This document shows, one piece after another, positions 49,229-58,449 of a stretch of 64,000 nucleotides of DNA (position 1 is its first letter; the number at the start of each line of letters is the position of its first letter). The notes under the pieces were generated by a model. The model saw nothing but the letters and a program-made list of their open reading frames with translations, ran no database searches and was not told where the DNA came from. Origin of the DNA: Serratia oryzae (GTDB lineage: Bacteria > Pseudomonadota > Gammaproteobacteria > Enterobacterales > Enterobacteriaceae); assembly GCF_001976145.1 (NCBI RefSeq), contig NZ_MOXD01000004.1, positions 62,482-126,481 on the forward strand, written 5' to 3'. The position numbers and the translations under genes were made by a program.

Positions 49229-51195
49229 TGAATAGCTCAACGTTTGTTCGCCTGAGGTTTGCCTGCAAACTCAGCTTCGCGATCGTTTTCGCGCTGTTTG
49301 TCGGTTTTCACCTCAATCTGGAAACGCCGCGCTGGTCGGTGCTGACGGCGGCGATCGTCGTGGCTGGCCCCGCCTTTGCCGCAGGGGGCGAGCCCTTTTC
49401 TGGTGCCATCCGCTATCGCGGTTGGTTGCGTATTATTGGCACCTTTGTCGGCTGTTTTGTCGGCCTGGTGATTATCGTCACCTGCGCGCGCGCGCCGGTG
49501 GTGATGCTGATGCTGTGCTGTGTCTGGCTCGGGGTGTGTACCTGGATCTCGTCGCTGGTTAAAGTTGAGAACTCCTATGCCTGGGGGTTGGCGGGCTATA
49601 CGGCGCTGATTATTATCGTCACCTCGGCCAGCAGCACCTCTGCGCTGATGCAGGCACCGCAGTTTGCCCTTGAGCGCTGTAGCGAGATTGTGCTCGGTAT
49701 TCTCAGCGCGGTGTTGGCCGATCTGCTGTTTTCGCCGCGTTCGATCAAACAGGATATCGACCGTGTTGTGGATCAACTGCTGGTGGGGCAATACCGGCTG
49801 ATGCAGATGTGCATCAGCAATGCAGAGAAAGAGGATATCGATCGTTCCTGGAGCGATCTGGTAAAAAGCACCACCGCCTTGAACGGTATGCGCAGCAACC
49901 TGATGTTGGAGTCTTCGCGTTGGCAGCGGGTAAACCGCCGGGTGCGCGTACTGCACACCCTTTCGCTGACGCTGATTACTCAGGCCTGTGAAACCTATCT
50001 GATCCTGCTGAATTACCCCAATGCAGTGAAGGAAAACATTCGCCAACTGTTGCTGGTACCCGCTGAAACCCCGCAGGAAGTGCATAAACAGCTGAAATTG
50101 GTGCGTCAGGTGTTGGCCACTAACCGCACCGATGAAACGCTGCTCACCGTCAGCACTTGGGTCGGTACGGCGACGCGCTACCTGCTGGTGGCGAAAGGCG
50201 TGCACACCAACAGTGGCATCAGCGCCGTTGAAAACGAGATATTGGCCAGTGAAGTTGAGGTGAAAACGGCTTCGGCGGAAGGTCATCATGCGTTGATTAA
50301 CGGCCTGCGTTCTTGGGCGGCCACGTCTATCGGCTGTTTGTTCTGGTTGTGGACCGGTTGGACCTCCGGCAGCGGCTGCATGATGATGATCGCCATTGTG
50401 ACCGCCTTGGCGATGCGTACGCCGAACCCGAAAATGATGGCGTTTGATTTCCTGTTGGGGGTGTTGATCGCCTTTCCGATGGGGGCGCTGTTCTACATGT
50501 TTATCTTGCCGCAAACCCAGCAGAGCATGTTTCTGCTGTGCCTGAGCCTGGGAACGCTGGCGTTTTTTATCGGCATCGAAGTGCAGAAGCGCCGCCTGGG
50601 TTCGCTGGGCACGCTGGCGAGCACCATCAATATTATTGTGTTGAGCAACCCGATGCATTTCTCAGTGACGACGTTTATCGACAGCGCGATCGGCCAGATC
50701 ATCGGCTGCTTTGTCGCGATGATTGTGCTGTTCCTGGTCCGCGATACCTCGCGGGAACGCACCGGCCGCACGCTGATGAATCAACTGGTCAGCAGCGCCG
50801 TTTCGGCGTTAACCACTCAAGCGGCGCGGCGGCGTGAAAACCACCTGCCAGCGCTCTATCAGCGTTTGAACCAACTGCTGATGATGTTCCCGAACGACAT
50901 CGCCAAATATCGGTTGGGGCTCAACCTGATTATCGCTCACCAGCGTATGCAGATGACCGAGATCCCGGCCAAGGAAGAGCTGTCGGTGTTCCACAAACAG
51001 ATCCGCAATACCGCCGATCATGTGGTTTCCGCCAAGAGCGGCGGAAAACGGGCTTACTACTACGATCGGCTGCTGAAAGAGATGAATGAATACCAGCAGA
51101 AACTGGTGGATAACAGCGCGCCGCTCAGCGTGACCGCGCCGGTCAAACGCTTGGCGGACATGCTGCATCGCTATCGCCACGCGTTGATCGATTGA
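49228..51195 (+). CDS. aaeB: p-Hydroxybenzoic acid efflux transporter AaeB
   Basis: A 655-residue FUSC-family efflux protein, exactly the E. coli length. Two blocks of about six membrane helices (residues 12-160 and 370-510) are each followed by a cytoplasmic helical domain. With AaeA it expels hydroxylated aromatic carboxylic acids, acting as a metabolic relief valve. Confidence 0.96.
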   Translation: MNSSTFVRLRFACKLSFAIVFALFVGFHLNLETPRWSVLTAAIVVAGPAFAAGGEPFSGAIRYRGWLRIIGTFVGCFVGLVIIVTCARAPVVMLMLCCVWLGVCTWISSLVKVENSYAWGLAGYTALIIIVTSASSTSALMQAPQFALERCSEIVLGILSAVLADLLFSPRSIKQDIDRVVDQLLVGQYRLMQMCISNAEKEDIDRSWSDLVKSTTALNGMRSNLMLESSRWQRVNRRVRVLHTLSLTLITQACETYLILLNYPNAVKENIRQLLLVPAETPQEVHKQLKLVRQVLATNRTDETLLTVSTWVGTATRYLLVAKGVHTNSGISAVENEILASEVEVKTASAEGHHALINGLRSWAATSIGCLFWLWTGWTSGSGCMMMIAIVTALAMRTPNPKMMAFDFLLGVLIAFPMGALFYMFILPQTQQSMFLLCLSLGTLAFFIGIEVQKRRLGSLGTLASTINIIVLSNPMHFSVTTFIDSAIGQIIGCFVAMIVLFLVRDTSRERTGRTLMNQLVSSAVSALTTQAARRRENHLPALYQRLNQLLMMFPNDIAKYRLGLNLIIAHQRMQMTEIPAKEELSVFHKQIRNTADHVVSAKSGGKRAYYYDRLLKEMNEYQQKLVDNSAPLSVTAPVKRLADMLHRYRHALID

Positions 51196-51391
51196 GCCGT
51201 TGTACGCTGAAAATATGCGGGTGTTCCGCGTGTCAGCGGGGCTGGAAAGTGGCATGATTGATAGCTAGAGCGCAGACTCTGCGCGGGATGAAGGTCAGCA
51301 GATGAAACGGTTACATTTCAGTCATCTCTGATTCATTATTTTTTGCTATAAGTTTAGCCATAATGAGGCATTCACCTCATTCAGGGAAAAT

Positions 51392-51850
51392 ATGAATAAA
51401 CGTACCCTTGTGGCGATGCTGATCGCCATTGTGGTGGCCGCTTTCAGCGCACTGCGCGGCAATAATAGCGAACGGGCGATCGCCCCTGTATCTGCCGCCA
51501 GCGCTGCGGCTGAAAGTATCGACAAGCTGACGGAGCCGAAACGCGTGGCCCGCTATCTGCAGCAGCATCAACGGTTGCCGGATTATTACCTTACCAAAAA
51601 ACAGGCGCGTGAGCAGGGCTGGGATGCGGGTGACGGCAACCTGTGCAGGGTATTGCCGGGCAAGGCGATTGGCGGCGATCGTTTCTCTAACCGTGAAGGG
51701 CGTTTACCGGTGGCCAACAACCGGGTATGGCGCGAGGCAGACGTTAATTACCAGTGCGGCCGACGCGGGGCCGATCGCCTGTTGTATTCCAGCGACGGTC
51801 TGATTTTTATCACGCGTGACCATTATAAAAACTTTATGCGGATGGAGTGA
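51392..51850 (+). CDS. Secreted barnase-like ribonuclease
   Basis: A 152-residue protein with an N-terminal export signal or anchor (residues 5-21) and a guanyl-specific RNase domain of the barnase type (about 50-152). The catalytic set matches barnase: E115 in V-W-R-E-A-D-V-N-Y, R129 in G-A-D-R-L-L-Y-S-S-D-G, and H144 in R-D-H-Y-K. Cysteines 85 and 122 could form a disulfide. The barstar-type inhibitor gene starts four bases after its stop, so this is a barnase-barstar pair. E. coli keeps only the barstar-like yhcO at this place. Confidence 0.9.
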   Translation: MNKRTLVAMLIAIVVAAFSALRGNNSERAIAPVSAASAAAESIDKLTEPKRVARYLQQHQRLPDYYLTKKQAREQGWDAGDGNLCRVLPGKAIGGDRFSNREGRLPVANNRVWREADVNYQCGRRGADRLLYSSDGLIFITRDHYKNFMRME

Positions 51851-51854
51851 ATTG

Positions 51855-52154
51855 ATGGGGAAAATAGAGTTCGATTTTAACCAGATACCCGATCTACCCG
51901 CGTTTTATCAGCAATTTGCCGACAAGTTCGCGCTGGGTGAGGGATTTGGTGCCAATCTGGACGCGCTGTGGGATGTGGTGACCGTCGACATCAGCCTGCC
52001 GGTTGAGATTGAATTTGCCAATCTCAACGCCCGCCGTAAACGCCGTTTTGGTGCCATTATTCTGCTGTTTGAAGAGGCGGAAGAAGAGCTGGAAGGTAAC
52101 CTGCGGTTCAATATCCGTGAAGCAGGGGGGGCAGCGGTGCATCACCGGGGATGA
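51855..52154 (+). CDS. yhcO: Barstar-family ribonuclease inhibitor
   Basis: A 99-residue barstar-like protein. N-L-D-A-L-W-D-V-V matches the barstar helix that plugs the barnase active site with an aspartate, and R-R-F-G-A-I-I-L-L-F-E-E-A-E-E-E-L-E-G-N-L-R-F matches E. coli YhcO. ATG at 51855 gives the family start; the stop falls in a long hairpin, and the final residues (A-G-G-A-A-V-H-H-R-G) are encoded by its left arm, about nine residues longer than YhcO. It should protect the cytoplasm from the RNase encoded just upstream. Confidence 0.92.
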   Translation: MGKIEFDFNQIPDLPAFYQQFADKFALGEGFGANLDALWDVVTVDISLPVEIEFANLNARRKRRFGAIILLFEEAEEELEGNLRFNIREAGGAAVHHRG

Positions 52155-52177
52155 ACAGGGTTCATCCCCGGTGATGC
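52139..52177. terminator. Long perfect hairpin between barstar and darP
   Basis: Eighteen-base perfect arms (GCATCACCGGGGATGAAC and its complement) around AGG. It contains the barstar stop codon and lies 10 bases from the convergent darP stop. No T run follows on either strand, so termination may depend on stem strength alone. Confidence 0.65.
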
Positions 52178-52186
52178 TGCTGACGA

Positions 52187-52735
52187 TCACTGTTGCGCCT
52201 CGGCCAGATCGCGCAGGTACTGGAAGATTTGGCGGAACGATTTCGGCGGCTTGTTAGCGGCCTTCTCTTTTTGCGCGTTACGCACCAGCGCGCGCAGCTG
52301 TTGGCGATCGGCCTCTGGATACAGATCCAGCACCGAGGGGATCGCATCATCACCTTCTTCCACCAGGCGATCGCGCAGCGCTTCCAGCTTGTGGAACAGT
52401 GAAACCTGCTGGTTATGGCGGTTCTTCAGCTTATCCAGCGCGGTCTGAATCGGCTCGACATCACGGGCGCGCAGCAGTTTGCCGATCAGTTGGATCTGGC
52501 GGCGGCGGCCTTCTTTTTTGATCTTCTGCGCCAGCTCAATGGCGGCACGCAGGTCTTCATCCAGCGGAATGCGTTCCAGCGCATTTTTACCCAGTTCGAC
52601 CAACTCGGTCCCCAAGTCTTTCAGCGCTTCAGCATCACGCTTAATTTCACTTTTACTGACCCAGATAATCTCGTCATCGTCCTCATTTTCGTTCTCAGGG
52701 ACATCGTCGAGCCAGTCTTCAGGCTGTTTGTTCAT
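52187..52735 (-). CDS. darP: Ribosome biogenesis factor DarP (YjgA)
   Basis: A 182-residue, highly charged, all-helical protein with an acidic N-terminus (E-N-E-N-E-D-D-D-E) and [16 protein letters not shown], which identify the YjgA/DarP family. It associates with immature 50S subunits and helps shape the peptidyl transferase centre. It diverges from tldE as in E. coli. Confidence 0.94.
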   Translation of the reverse strand: MNKQPEDWLDDVPENENEDDDEIIWVSKSEIKRDAEALKDLGTELVELGKNALERIPLDEDLRAAIELAQKIKKEGRRRQIQLIGKLLRARDVEPIQTALDKLKNRHNQQVSLFHKLEALRDRLVEEGDDAIPSVLDLYPEADRQQLRALVRNAQKEKAANKPPKSFRQIFQYLRDLAEAQQ

Positions 52736-53070
52736 GGTAGGCTCCGTTAAAAAGAGGCTAATCCTAACAGGTTGCTGACATTATGCGAAATTCAACACAG
52801 TTCCTGTTAGACTCAAAAATAGATTAGGCGGTGTTCTGCGTTGCTGCTGCTGGTTTTTCGCAAGCACTGCTTGAAATTATTTTGGCGCGTTATAGCGCGC
52901 AAAACCACGCCGATGCGGTAATGCCGGTATGTTAAGGCTAGCCAGTTCCCTCTCCCACAGGGAGAGGGGGCGCCGCTGTTAGCATTGCGCCGATGATGCT
53001 GCTTAACGGACGGGCATTGCGCCGATACGGCACTTTTCTCAGCGATTTTCTGATTAATTATGGCAGATTG
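52736..53070. other. darP-tldE divergent intergenic region
   Basis: A 335-base gap. It holds the hairpin repeat at 52948-52968 and a low-GC stretch near 52770-52820 that may contain the darP promoter. No gene is supported. Confidence 0.4.
52948..52968. repeat. GGAGAGGG-type dispersed hairpin, copy 2
   Basis: CCCTCTCCC, loop ACA, GGGAGAGGG: a perfect nine-base stem. Related hairpins are at 14296-14318 and 63639-63659. Confidence 0.65.
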
Positions 53071-54411
53071 ATGAAAGTAGTCACTCAAGTTGCAGAACAG
53101 CGCAAAGCGCTGGAACAAGCCGTTTCACAGGCTTTAGAACTGGCGCGTGCCGGTTCCGATGCGGCAGAAGTTGCCGTGACCAAAACCACCGGTATCAGCG
53201 TCAGTACGCGCTTTGGTGAGGTGGAAAACGTTGAGTTCAACAGCGACGGCGCGTTGGGTATCACCGTTTATTACCACCAGCGTAAAGGCAGTGCCTCTTC
53301 GACCGATCTCAGCCCGGATGCCATTTCCCGCACCGTGCAGGCGGCGCTGGATATTGCCCGCTATACCTCGCCAGATCCTCACGCGGGCCCGGCGGAAAAA
53401 GATCTGCTGGCGTTTGAGGCACCGGATCTCGATCTGTTCCACCCGACCGAACTGGATGCCGAGCGCGGGATCGAGCTGGCGGCGCGCGCCGAGCAGGTTG
53501 CGCTGGCGGCGGATAGGCGCATCACCAATACCGAAGGCGGCAGTTTCAACAGCCATTACGGCATTAAGGTATTCGGCAACAGCCACGGCATGCTGCAAAG
53601 CTATTGCTCCAGCCGTCATTCGCTTTCCAGCTGCGTCATTGCCGAGCACAACGGCGATATGGAGCGGGATTACGCCTATACCATCGGCCGTGCTATGGGC
53701 GATCTGGCAAGCCCCGAGTGGGTTGGCCAGGAGTGTGCTCGCCGTGCGCTGGCGCGCCTTTCGCCGCGCAAACTGGCCACCATGAAAGCACCGATCTTAT
53801 TCGCTTCTGAAGTGGCAACCGGGCTGTTTGGCCATCTGGTTGGTGCCATCAGCGGCAGCAGCGTTTACCGCAAATCGACCTTCCTGCTGGATTCATTGGG
53901 CAAACAGATCCTGCCGGAATGGATGACCATTGAAGAACATCCGCATCTGCTGAAAGGGCTGGCTTCCACGCCGTTTGACAGTGAAGGGGTACGTACCGAG
54001 CGCCGCGATATTGTCAAAGACGGCGTGCTGCAAACCTGGTTGCTGACCAGCTACGCGGCGCGCAAGTTGGGCATGCGCAGCACCGGGCATGCGGGAGGCA
54101 TCCACAACTGGCGCATTGCCGGGCAGGGTAACGATTTTGCCGCGATGCTCAAGCAGCTCGGGACCGGCCTGGTCGTGACCGAACTGATGGGACAGGGGGT
54201 TAGCGGCATTACCGGTGACTACTCGCGCGGTGCCTCCGGTTTCTGGGTGGAAAATGGCGAGATCCAGTATCCAGTCAGTGAGATCACCATTGCCGGTAAC
54301 CTGAAAGATATGCTGCGTAATATTGTCAGTATTGGCAGCGATATCGAAACCCGCAGTAACATCCAATGCGGTTCTATTCTGCTGCCAGAAATGAAGATTG
54401 CCGGTCAGTAA
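53071..54411 (+). CDS. tldE: Metalloprotease subunit TldE (PmbA)
   Basis: A 446-residue TldE protein. [15 protein letters not shown] and [12 protein letters not shown] match E. coli PmbA; the HExxxH zinc motif of TldD is absent, as expected for this subunit. With TldD it forms the protease that matures microcin B17 and removes CcdA. ATG at 53071 gives M-K-V-V-T-Q-V; earlier in-frame starts encode an unrelated leader. Confidence 0.96.
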   Translation: MKVVTQVAEQRKALEQAVSQALELARAGSDAAEVAVTKTTGISVSTRFGEVENVEFNSDGALGITVYYHQRKGSASSTDLSPDAISRTVQAALDIARYTSPDPHAGPAEKDLLAFEAPDLDLFHPTELDAERGIELAARAEQVALAADRRITNTEGGSFNSHYGIKVFGNSHGMLQSYCSSRHSLSSCVIAEHNGDMERDYAYTIGRAMGDLASPEWVGQECARRALARLSPRKLATMKAPILFASEVATGLFGHLVGAISGSSVYRKSTFLLDSLGKQILPEWMTIEEHPHLLKGLASTPFDSEGVRTERRDIVKDGVLQTWLLTSYAARKLGMRSTGHAGGIHNWRIAGQGNDFAAMLKQLGTGLVVTELMGQGVSGITGDYSRGASGFWVENGEIQYPVSEITIAGNLKDMLRNIVSIGSDIETRSNIQCGSILLPEMKIAGQ

Positions 54412-54544
54412 TCAAGCCTTTTCGGCCGGCGTTCTGTCGGCCGAGTCCCCTTTTTAGCCTCTCTTACAAATATAGGGTTTCGAATTTATCGTTCTCTGCC
54501 TATGTTATCTGTGGGTTGAATAAAACAATAACTGGAAGGTGAGT

Positions 54545-54931
54545 ATGAAAAAAGCATTGAAAGCATTAGTAGCATTGACGCTGTTGGGTGCGAGTTCGGC
54601 GTTGATGGCGTCCGATCTGGAAACAGATATGGACACCATCGCCAGTAATTATAAAACCGTATTGAAAACCGATTCTGTTGAGACGTTGAAGCTGAGCTTG
54701 GAGAACATGCGCGCAGCTGCGGTCAGCGCCGAGAAAGGCACGCCATCTAAGCTGAAAGGTAAGGCGCATGACAGCGCTGAAATGAAGGATTTCCGCCAGG
54801 GGATGACCACGTTAATCGGGCAGATCGATCAGTCACTGGCATTGGCGAATCAGGGTAAACTTGAAGAGGCGCGCAAAGTTGCGCAGGAGTTCAAGCAAAC
54901 CCGTGATACCAATCATAAGAAGTTCCGCTAA
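54545..54931 (+). CDS. cybC: Cytochrome b562
   Basis: A 128-residue precursor with a signal peptide ending near L-M-A and a four-helix-bundle haem protein. The axial ligands are kept: methionine in D-L-E-T-D-M at the seventh mature position and histidine in T-N-H-K-K-F-R at the C-terminus. No CxxCH, so haem is not covalently bound. ATG at 54545 follows GGAAGG at good spacing; a GTG two codons earlier is less likely. Periplasmic electron carrier of unknown partner, next to tldE as in E. coli. Confidence 0.94.
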   Translation: MKKALKALVALTLLGASSALMASDLETDMDTIASNYKTVLKTDSVETLKLSLENMRAAAVSAEKGTPSKLKGKAHDSAEMKDFRQGMTTLIGQIDQSLALANQGKLEEARKVAQEFKQTRDTNHKKFR

Positions 54932-54940
54932 AGCCAGCAG

Positions 54941-54962
54941 CGGGCGGCGTTTCTGCCGCCCG
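54941..54962. terminator. Hairpin between convergent cybC and rnk
   Basis: CGGGCGGC and GCCGCCCG form a perfect eight-base stem around GTTTCT, ten bases after the cybC stop and 31 before the rnk stop. No T run. Confidence 0.6.
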
Positions 54963-54993
54963 TCTATGCCGGTGCTTTCTGTCACTGCGCTTC

Positions 54994-55404
54994 TCAGCGG
55001 TGATATTCACCCGCCGCTTCCGGCTGATACAGCAGTTCCAGCACTTCGATCCGTGCCTCTTCGCCGTTTGGCAGCTTCCAGGTAATTTGTTTACCCACGT
55101 ACATACCCAGCAAGGCTGCGCCCAGCGGTGCCATCACGGAAAGCTGTTCGTTGCTGTCTTTGAGCGACGCCGGGTATACCAGCGTGCGTATGTGTTCTTC
55201 TGCGGTATGCAGATCGCGGAAACGCACGCGGCTGTTCATGGTAACGACATTGGCTGGGATCTGCGATGGTGGCACGATATCTGCGCGATCCAGTTCGGCA
55301 TTCAGCGCGGCTGCGACGTCAGTGTTGGCAAAGGCAGGCTGTGCCAGCAGGGCATCCAGGCGTTCCGCATCCAGCTCATTAATGGTAATGGTTGGTTTGG
55401 TCAT
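54994..55404 (-). CDS. rnk: Regulator of nucleoside diphosphate kinase, Rnk
   Basis: A 136-residue protein with an N-terminal short coiled coil (about residues 1-45) and a C-terminal GreA/GreB-like FKBP domain ([24 protein letters not shown]). Length and sequence match E. coli Rnk, which binds RNA polymerase like GreA but does not stimulate cleavage. Confidence 0.95.
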   Translation of the reverse strand: MTKPTITINELDAERLDALLAQPAFANTDVAAALNAELDRADIVPPSQIPANVVTMNSRVRFRDLHTAEEHIRTLVYPASLKDSNEQLSVMAPLGAALLGMYVGKQITWKLPNGEEARIEVLELLYQPEAAGEYHR

Positions 55405-55472
55405 TCCACTCTCCAGTCAAATCAAAAGGCACCCTTTCTGCGCCTGTAAATTCGGAAAAACAACACAAAGCA

Positions 55473-55502
55473 ACACCCCCGCGCCTTTGGGTGCGGGGGT
55501 GT
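55473..55502. terminator. GC-rich hairpin upstream of rnk
   Basis: ACACCCCCGC and GCGGGGGTGT pair, extended by three more pairs, around TTTG. It may insulate rnk from the operon downstream. The minus strand after it reads TGCTTTG, so it is not a clear terminator. Confidence 0.45.
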
Positions 55503-55691
55503 AAGAAATAGCAATTTGTCCTACTTAAGATAGTAGGCGGTTAGGCACGGAAAAGGAAGAGATCCCGATCACGAAGTTTTTTGCTGGTTTTTTGCCCACT
55601 GTAAAGTGGCCATTGCGCTATCTTTTTGTAATTTAATTAACTTATTGGCAAAAGAACCGTTTTGCGAAATGGATCCCCAACTGTCACTCAA

Positions 55692-55711
55692 TTTCCAGTT
55701 TGAACTGGAAA
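55692..55711. promoter_or_regulatory. Operator-like palindrome
   Basis: TTTCCAGTT and AACTGGAAA are exact inverted nine-base arms separated by TG. A site of this form 121 bases before the first gene is a candidate binding site for the PRD regulator encoded at 61718. Confidence 0.5.
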
Positions 55712-55831
55712 AAAACAGACTACACAGGAAATGCCCTTAAGGTTAGGGTAAAGGCATCCGATAAAGTGGATTATTCGATGATGCACTTTACAACTTACAG
55801 ATTAATGTCCGAAACCAGGGGTGACTGAAAA

Positions 55832-56179
55832 GTGAATGAAGGAACTGCTTCGGTAAGTGAAATTGAACAGGCTGATATCAGCAAGGCGGCGACGATCACC
55901 GCGCAGGTGCTAGCAGATATCACCGCAATGCTGAGTGCGGAGAATATTTTTACCAATGCGGTGCAACAGCAAATGCTGGAGTCACATATTCGCGCCATGG
56001 TATTGCGTTCGATAACCGGTGAACCTTTGCCGGAAGTGGATAAATCGTTGTTTGACGAGATCTCTGCAGAATCAATGCAAATGGCCGAACGGGTTGTGGG
56101 TAAATTTGCTACGTTGCCTATCGAAGAAGCTTATTTACTTTCTGTGCATTTTGAAGTAGCTAAAGATAATAACCAATAA
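55832..56179 (+). CDS. Stand-alone PRD-domain protein
   Basis: A 115-residue protein consisting of one PTS regulation domain. The two histidines expected in a PRD are present (H52 in E-S-H-I-R-A-M-V-L-R and H106 in L-L-S-V-H-F-E). It corresponds to the TIGR03582-type PRD protein that accompanies this operon in Enterococcus and Aeromonas (EF_0829-like). Start is GTG at 55832, after AGGGGTGA. A lone PRD has no DNA-binding part, so it probably senses phosphorylation state and acts on the BglG-type regulator at the end of the cluster; this is inference. Confidence 0.75.
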   Translation: MNEGTASVSEIEQADISKAATITAQVLADITAMLSAENIFTNAVQQQMLESHIRAMVLRSITGEPLPEVDKSLFDEISAESMQMAERVVGKFATLPIEEAYLLSVHFEVAKDNNQ

Positions 56180-56184
56180 GTTTT

Positions 56185-56207
56185 ATATCCCAAGTATTTC
56201 GAGTTGC
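56185..56207. repeat. Degenerate end of the dispersed repeat
   Basis: ATATCCCAAGTATTTCGAGT followed by TGC resembles one terminus of the element at 11731-11856. It lies in the 76-base gap between the PRD gene and the SFCGS gene. Confidence 0.35.
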
Positions 56208-56255
56208 TGAAGTATGCAGGGGATACTGGATTAAATTTAATCAGGAGAGAATACC

Positions 56256-56621
56256 ATGGGTCAAATTACCGTAGTGATTGGCGATCGTCTGGGTAAAGGT
56301 CAGAAAGTTGGCGTGGGCATTGAAAATGCGGGCGGCAGAGCGATCGTTATCCCAGGCGTAGCGGCAGATATGAAGTTGGGTGACGTGATGAAAGCGGAAA
56401 ACGCGCAGATGGGGATTTCCTTCTGTGGCAGCGGCGGTGCCGGTGCGATCACGGCACAAAACAAGCATGGTTATAAAGCTAAATATGGCATGCGCTCTGT
56501 GGAAGAAGGCGTAACGGCGATCAACGAGGGCTATAACGTATTAGGTTTTGGCTTTATGGATAAAGAGGAGTTGGGCCAGAAGCTAGTGGAAGCCTATATC
56601 AAGAAATACGGCAGCGCGTAA
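56256..56621 (+). CDS. Glycine-rich SFCGS-family protein
   Basis: A 121-residue soluble protein with the diagnostic I-S-F-C-G-S-G-G-A-G-A motif (cysteine 57). It belongs to the family named for that motif (EF_0830/AHA_3911). AGGAGAGA precedes the ATG and the stop overlaps the next start (TAATG). The family has no proven function. The single conserved cysteine inside a glycine-rich loop recalls the phosphocysteine of PTS EIIB proteins, and it is always next to two membrane proteins, so an EIIB-like role is my inference. Confidence 0.8.
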   Translation: MGQITVVIGDRLGKGQKVGVGIENAGGRAIVIPGVAADMKLGDVMKAENAQMGISFCGSGGAGAITAQNKHGYKAKYGMRSVEEGVTAINEGYNVLGFGFMDKEELGQKLVEAYIKKYGSA

Positions 56622-56917
56622 TGAAAGAACAATATACCACCTCGGTAAAGGTAGAAGGTAAAGGCGACAGCAAGGCGAAAGCTTTTGCTTCCGCCTTGGC
56701 GAATGTGCAGGGGGCAATATTAAAGTCTACCAGCAATATTCTACTGCGTATTGAGCCACAGGACGTCAGAATATTAAAAGCGGAAGAGAAAATCACTAAA
56801 GAGAAATTTATGTTTTTCTTTCTGCCGCGAGAAAGAAAGAGTTATGCCGTCTCTTTAGAAATAACCGTGAATGTGACGATCATCAATACCGAAAAAGTGG
56901 TTTTCACCACCAAATAA
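56621..56917 (+). CDS. DUF4312-family protein
   Basis: A 98-residue protein of the EF_0831-like family. Polar, with an alpha/beta pattern (S-V-K-V-E-G-K-G-D-S-K-A-K-A-F at the start, S-L-E-I-T-V-N-V-T-I at the end); no signal or membrane helix. Coupled to the SFCGS gene by a one-base overlap. Function unknown; it is probably a soluble component of the same transporter. Confidence 0.75.
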   Translation: MKEQYTTSVKVEGKGDSKAKAFASALANVQGAILKSTSNILLRIEPQDVRILKAEEKITKEKFMFFFLPRERKSYAVSLEITVNVTIINTEKVVFTTK

Positions 56918-57004
56918 AACGTTATACCCAACCTCTTTCAAACCGTTGTGTTATTGGTCAACAACAAATGAAAGAGAATGGATATAGCATAAAAGGGGAT
57001 GTTA

Positions 57005-57781
57005 ATGTTTTTAATCATCTTATTTAAGTCGATTATTATCGGTGGGCTGGTGGGTGTCGGCGTCGGTGCCGGTGCTGCGCGTATGTTCCATGCCCCGACG
57101 ACACAGGGTATGGGTGCTTTCCGCACCTTGGGTGAGCTGAACTCCTGCGAAGGCGATCCAGCCTCTCACTTCTCATTTGGTCTGGGCTTCTTTTTCAACG
57201 CCTGGGCGTCTTCCGTGGCGGCGGGTGCCTTCACGCAGGACGTTGATCACCGCATTATCCCCAACTGGGGGGCTGCGGCTTTGATGATCAAGAACCGTAA
57301 CTTGGCTGAAACGCTGCACGATCCGAAAAAAATGGCGATCGCCTGCGGCATCATTGGCATCTTGGTCGTAACCTTCCTTAACACCACCGCATCTGCAGTG
57401 CCTGCTGCCTTGCAGGTAACGGCGATCAAGGTGCTGGTGCCAGCCGCCAACCTGCTGGTGAATACCGTGATGCCGGTGATCTTTTGGCTGGCGGCGATCG
57501 AGGCCGGCAAGCGTTCCGGCTTCTGGGGCACCATCTTTGGCGGCTTGGCGCAGCTGATTATGGGTAACGCCGTACCAGGGCTGGTGCTGGGGATCCTGAT
57601 CGGTAAAGGCGTCGAAGAAAGCGGCTGGAACAAAGTCACCAAGATCATGATGACGGTGATCGTGCTGCTGTTCGTGCTGAGTGGCTTCTTCCGCGGCTTT
57701 GATCTGAAATTCCTCGAGTCCTTCAGCCTTGGCGTGCCAGGCTGGCTGGATGCCATTCATAACACCCTGAGCGGTAAATAA
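57005..57781 (+). CDS. DUF4311-family membrane protein
   Basis: A 258-residue membrane protein with about seven hydrophobic segments, rich in glycine (G-G-L-V-G-V-G-V-G-A-G-A-A-R-M-F). It carries N-S-C-E-G-D-P-A-S-H-F-S-F-G, a polar motif between helices conserved in the family. AAGGGG six bases before 57005 favours that ATG over the in-frame ATG at 56999. Likely the larger membrane subunit of the transporter. Confidence 0.78.
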   Translation: MFLIILFKSIIIGGLVGVGVGAGAARMFHAPTTQGMGAFRTLGELNSCEGDPASHFSFGLGFFFNAWASSVAAGAFTQDVDHRIIPNWGAAALMIKNRNLAETLHDPKKMAIACGIIGILVVTFLNTTASAVPAALQVTAIKVLVPAANLLVNTVMPVIFWLAAIEAGKRSGFWGTIFGGLAQLIMGNAVPGLVLGILIGKGVEESGWNKVTKIMMTVIVLLFVLSGFFRGFDLKFLESFSLGVPGWLDAIHNTLSGK

Positions 57782-57789
57782 GGAGCTGG

Positions 57790-58443
57790 ATGATGGAAAC
57801 ACAAACTCAAAAAGGCTTCTGGTACGCCGACTGGTCGTTCCCGATTTTTGTTGGCCTGCTCTCTTCCGGCGTATTTGCCGGGACGCATATGTATTACCTG
57901 TACGGCATTGGCGCATTTAACGAAGTGGCGTTTGTCTCCATGCTGCGTGCTGGCATGGATACCGGGGTGTATGGCGCAGTGGCGGCGTTTGGTGCCAGCT
58001 TCCTGTTTGCCCGCATCATCGAAGGTTCGCTGGTGGGGATCCTGGATATCGGCGGGGCGATTCAGACCGGTGTCGGCCTCGGCGTTCCGGCGCTGCTGCT
58101 CGGTGCCGGGATCGTCTTCCCGGTGGCTAACTTTGCGGCCTCGTTGGTGACCGGCCTGGTGATCGGTCTGGCGATTGGCTACGTGATTATTCTGGCGCGT
58201 AAATTCACCATCAACCAGAGCAACTCCACCTACGGCGCAGACGTGATGATGGGCGCGGGTAACTCCTCTGGGCGTTTCCTGGGGCCGTTGATCATCCTGT
58301 CTGCCATGGCCGCTTCGATTCCGATCGGCGTCGGTTCCCTGCTGGGAGCCCTGCTGTTCTACATCTGGGGCAAGCCGATCACCGGTGGTGCGATCCTGGG
58401 GGCGATGATTTTAGGCGCGATCTTCCCGGTAGCCATTTCTTAA
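57790..58443 (+). CDS. DUF4310-family membrane protein
   Basis: A 217-residue membrane protein with six or seven hydrophobic segments and repeated glycine-rich helices. AGGAG lies four bases before the first ATG (57790) and seven before a second (57793). Paired with the DUF4311 protein, eight bases downstream of it; the two probably form the membrane channel of the uptake system. No relation to a known PTS EIIC is obvious by eye. Confidence 0.77.
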   Translation: MMETQTQKGFWYADWSFPIFVGLLSSGVFAGTHMYYLYGIGAFNEVAFVSMLRAGMDTGVYGAVAAFGASFLFARIIEGSLVGILDIGGAIQTGVGLGVPALLLGAGIVFPVANFAASLVTGLVIGLAIGYVIILARKFTINQSNSTYGADVMMGAGNSSGRFLGPLIILSAMAASIPIGVGSLLGALLFYIWGKPITGGAILGAMILGAIFPVAIS

Positions 58444-58449
58444 TCAAAA

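Larger units (their letters stand above)
55405..55831 (+). other. Control region of the SFCGS/dga-like operon
   Basis: A 427-base gap between rnk and the operon. It holds a GC-rich hairpin (55473-55502), an operator-like palindrome (55692-55711), and two further inverted segments just before the first gene (ATGCC...GGCAT about 55731-55757; AAAGTG...CACTTT about 55765-55790). The middle (55610-55680) is AT-rich and probably contains the promoter. Confidence 0.5.

Noticed and set aside
49237-50658. Long minus-strand open frame (473 codons) opposite aaeB
   Set aside because: It mirrors the full AaeB protein on the plus strand; composition is His/Gln/Arg-rich as expected for an antisense shadow of a GC-rich gene.
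55600-55620. Possible sigma-54 promoter (TGGCC...TTGCG) before the PRD gene
   Set aside because: The spacing and GG/GC core do not fit, and the regulator of the cluster has no AAA+ domain.
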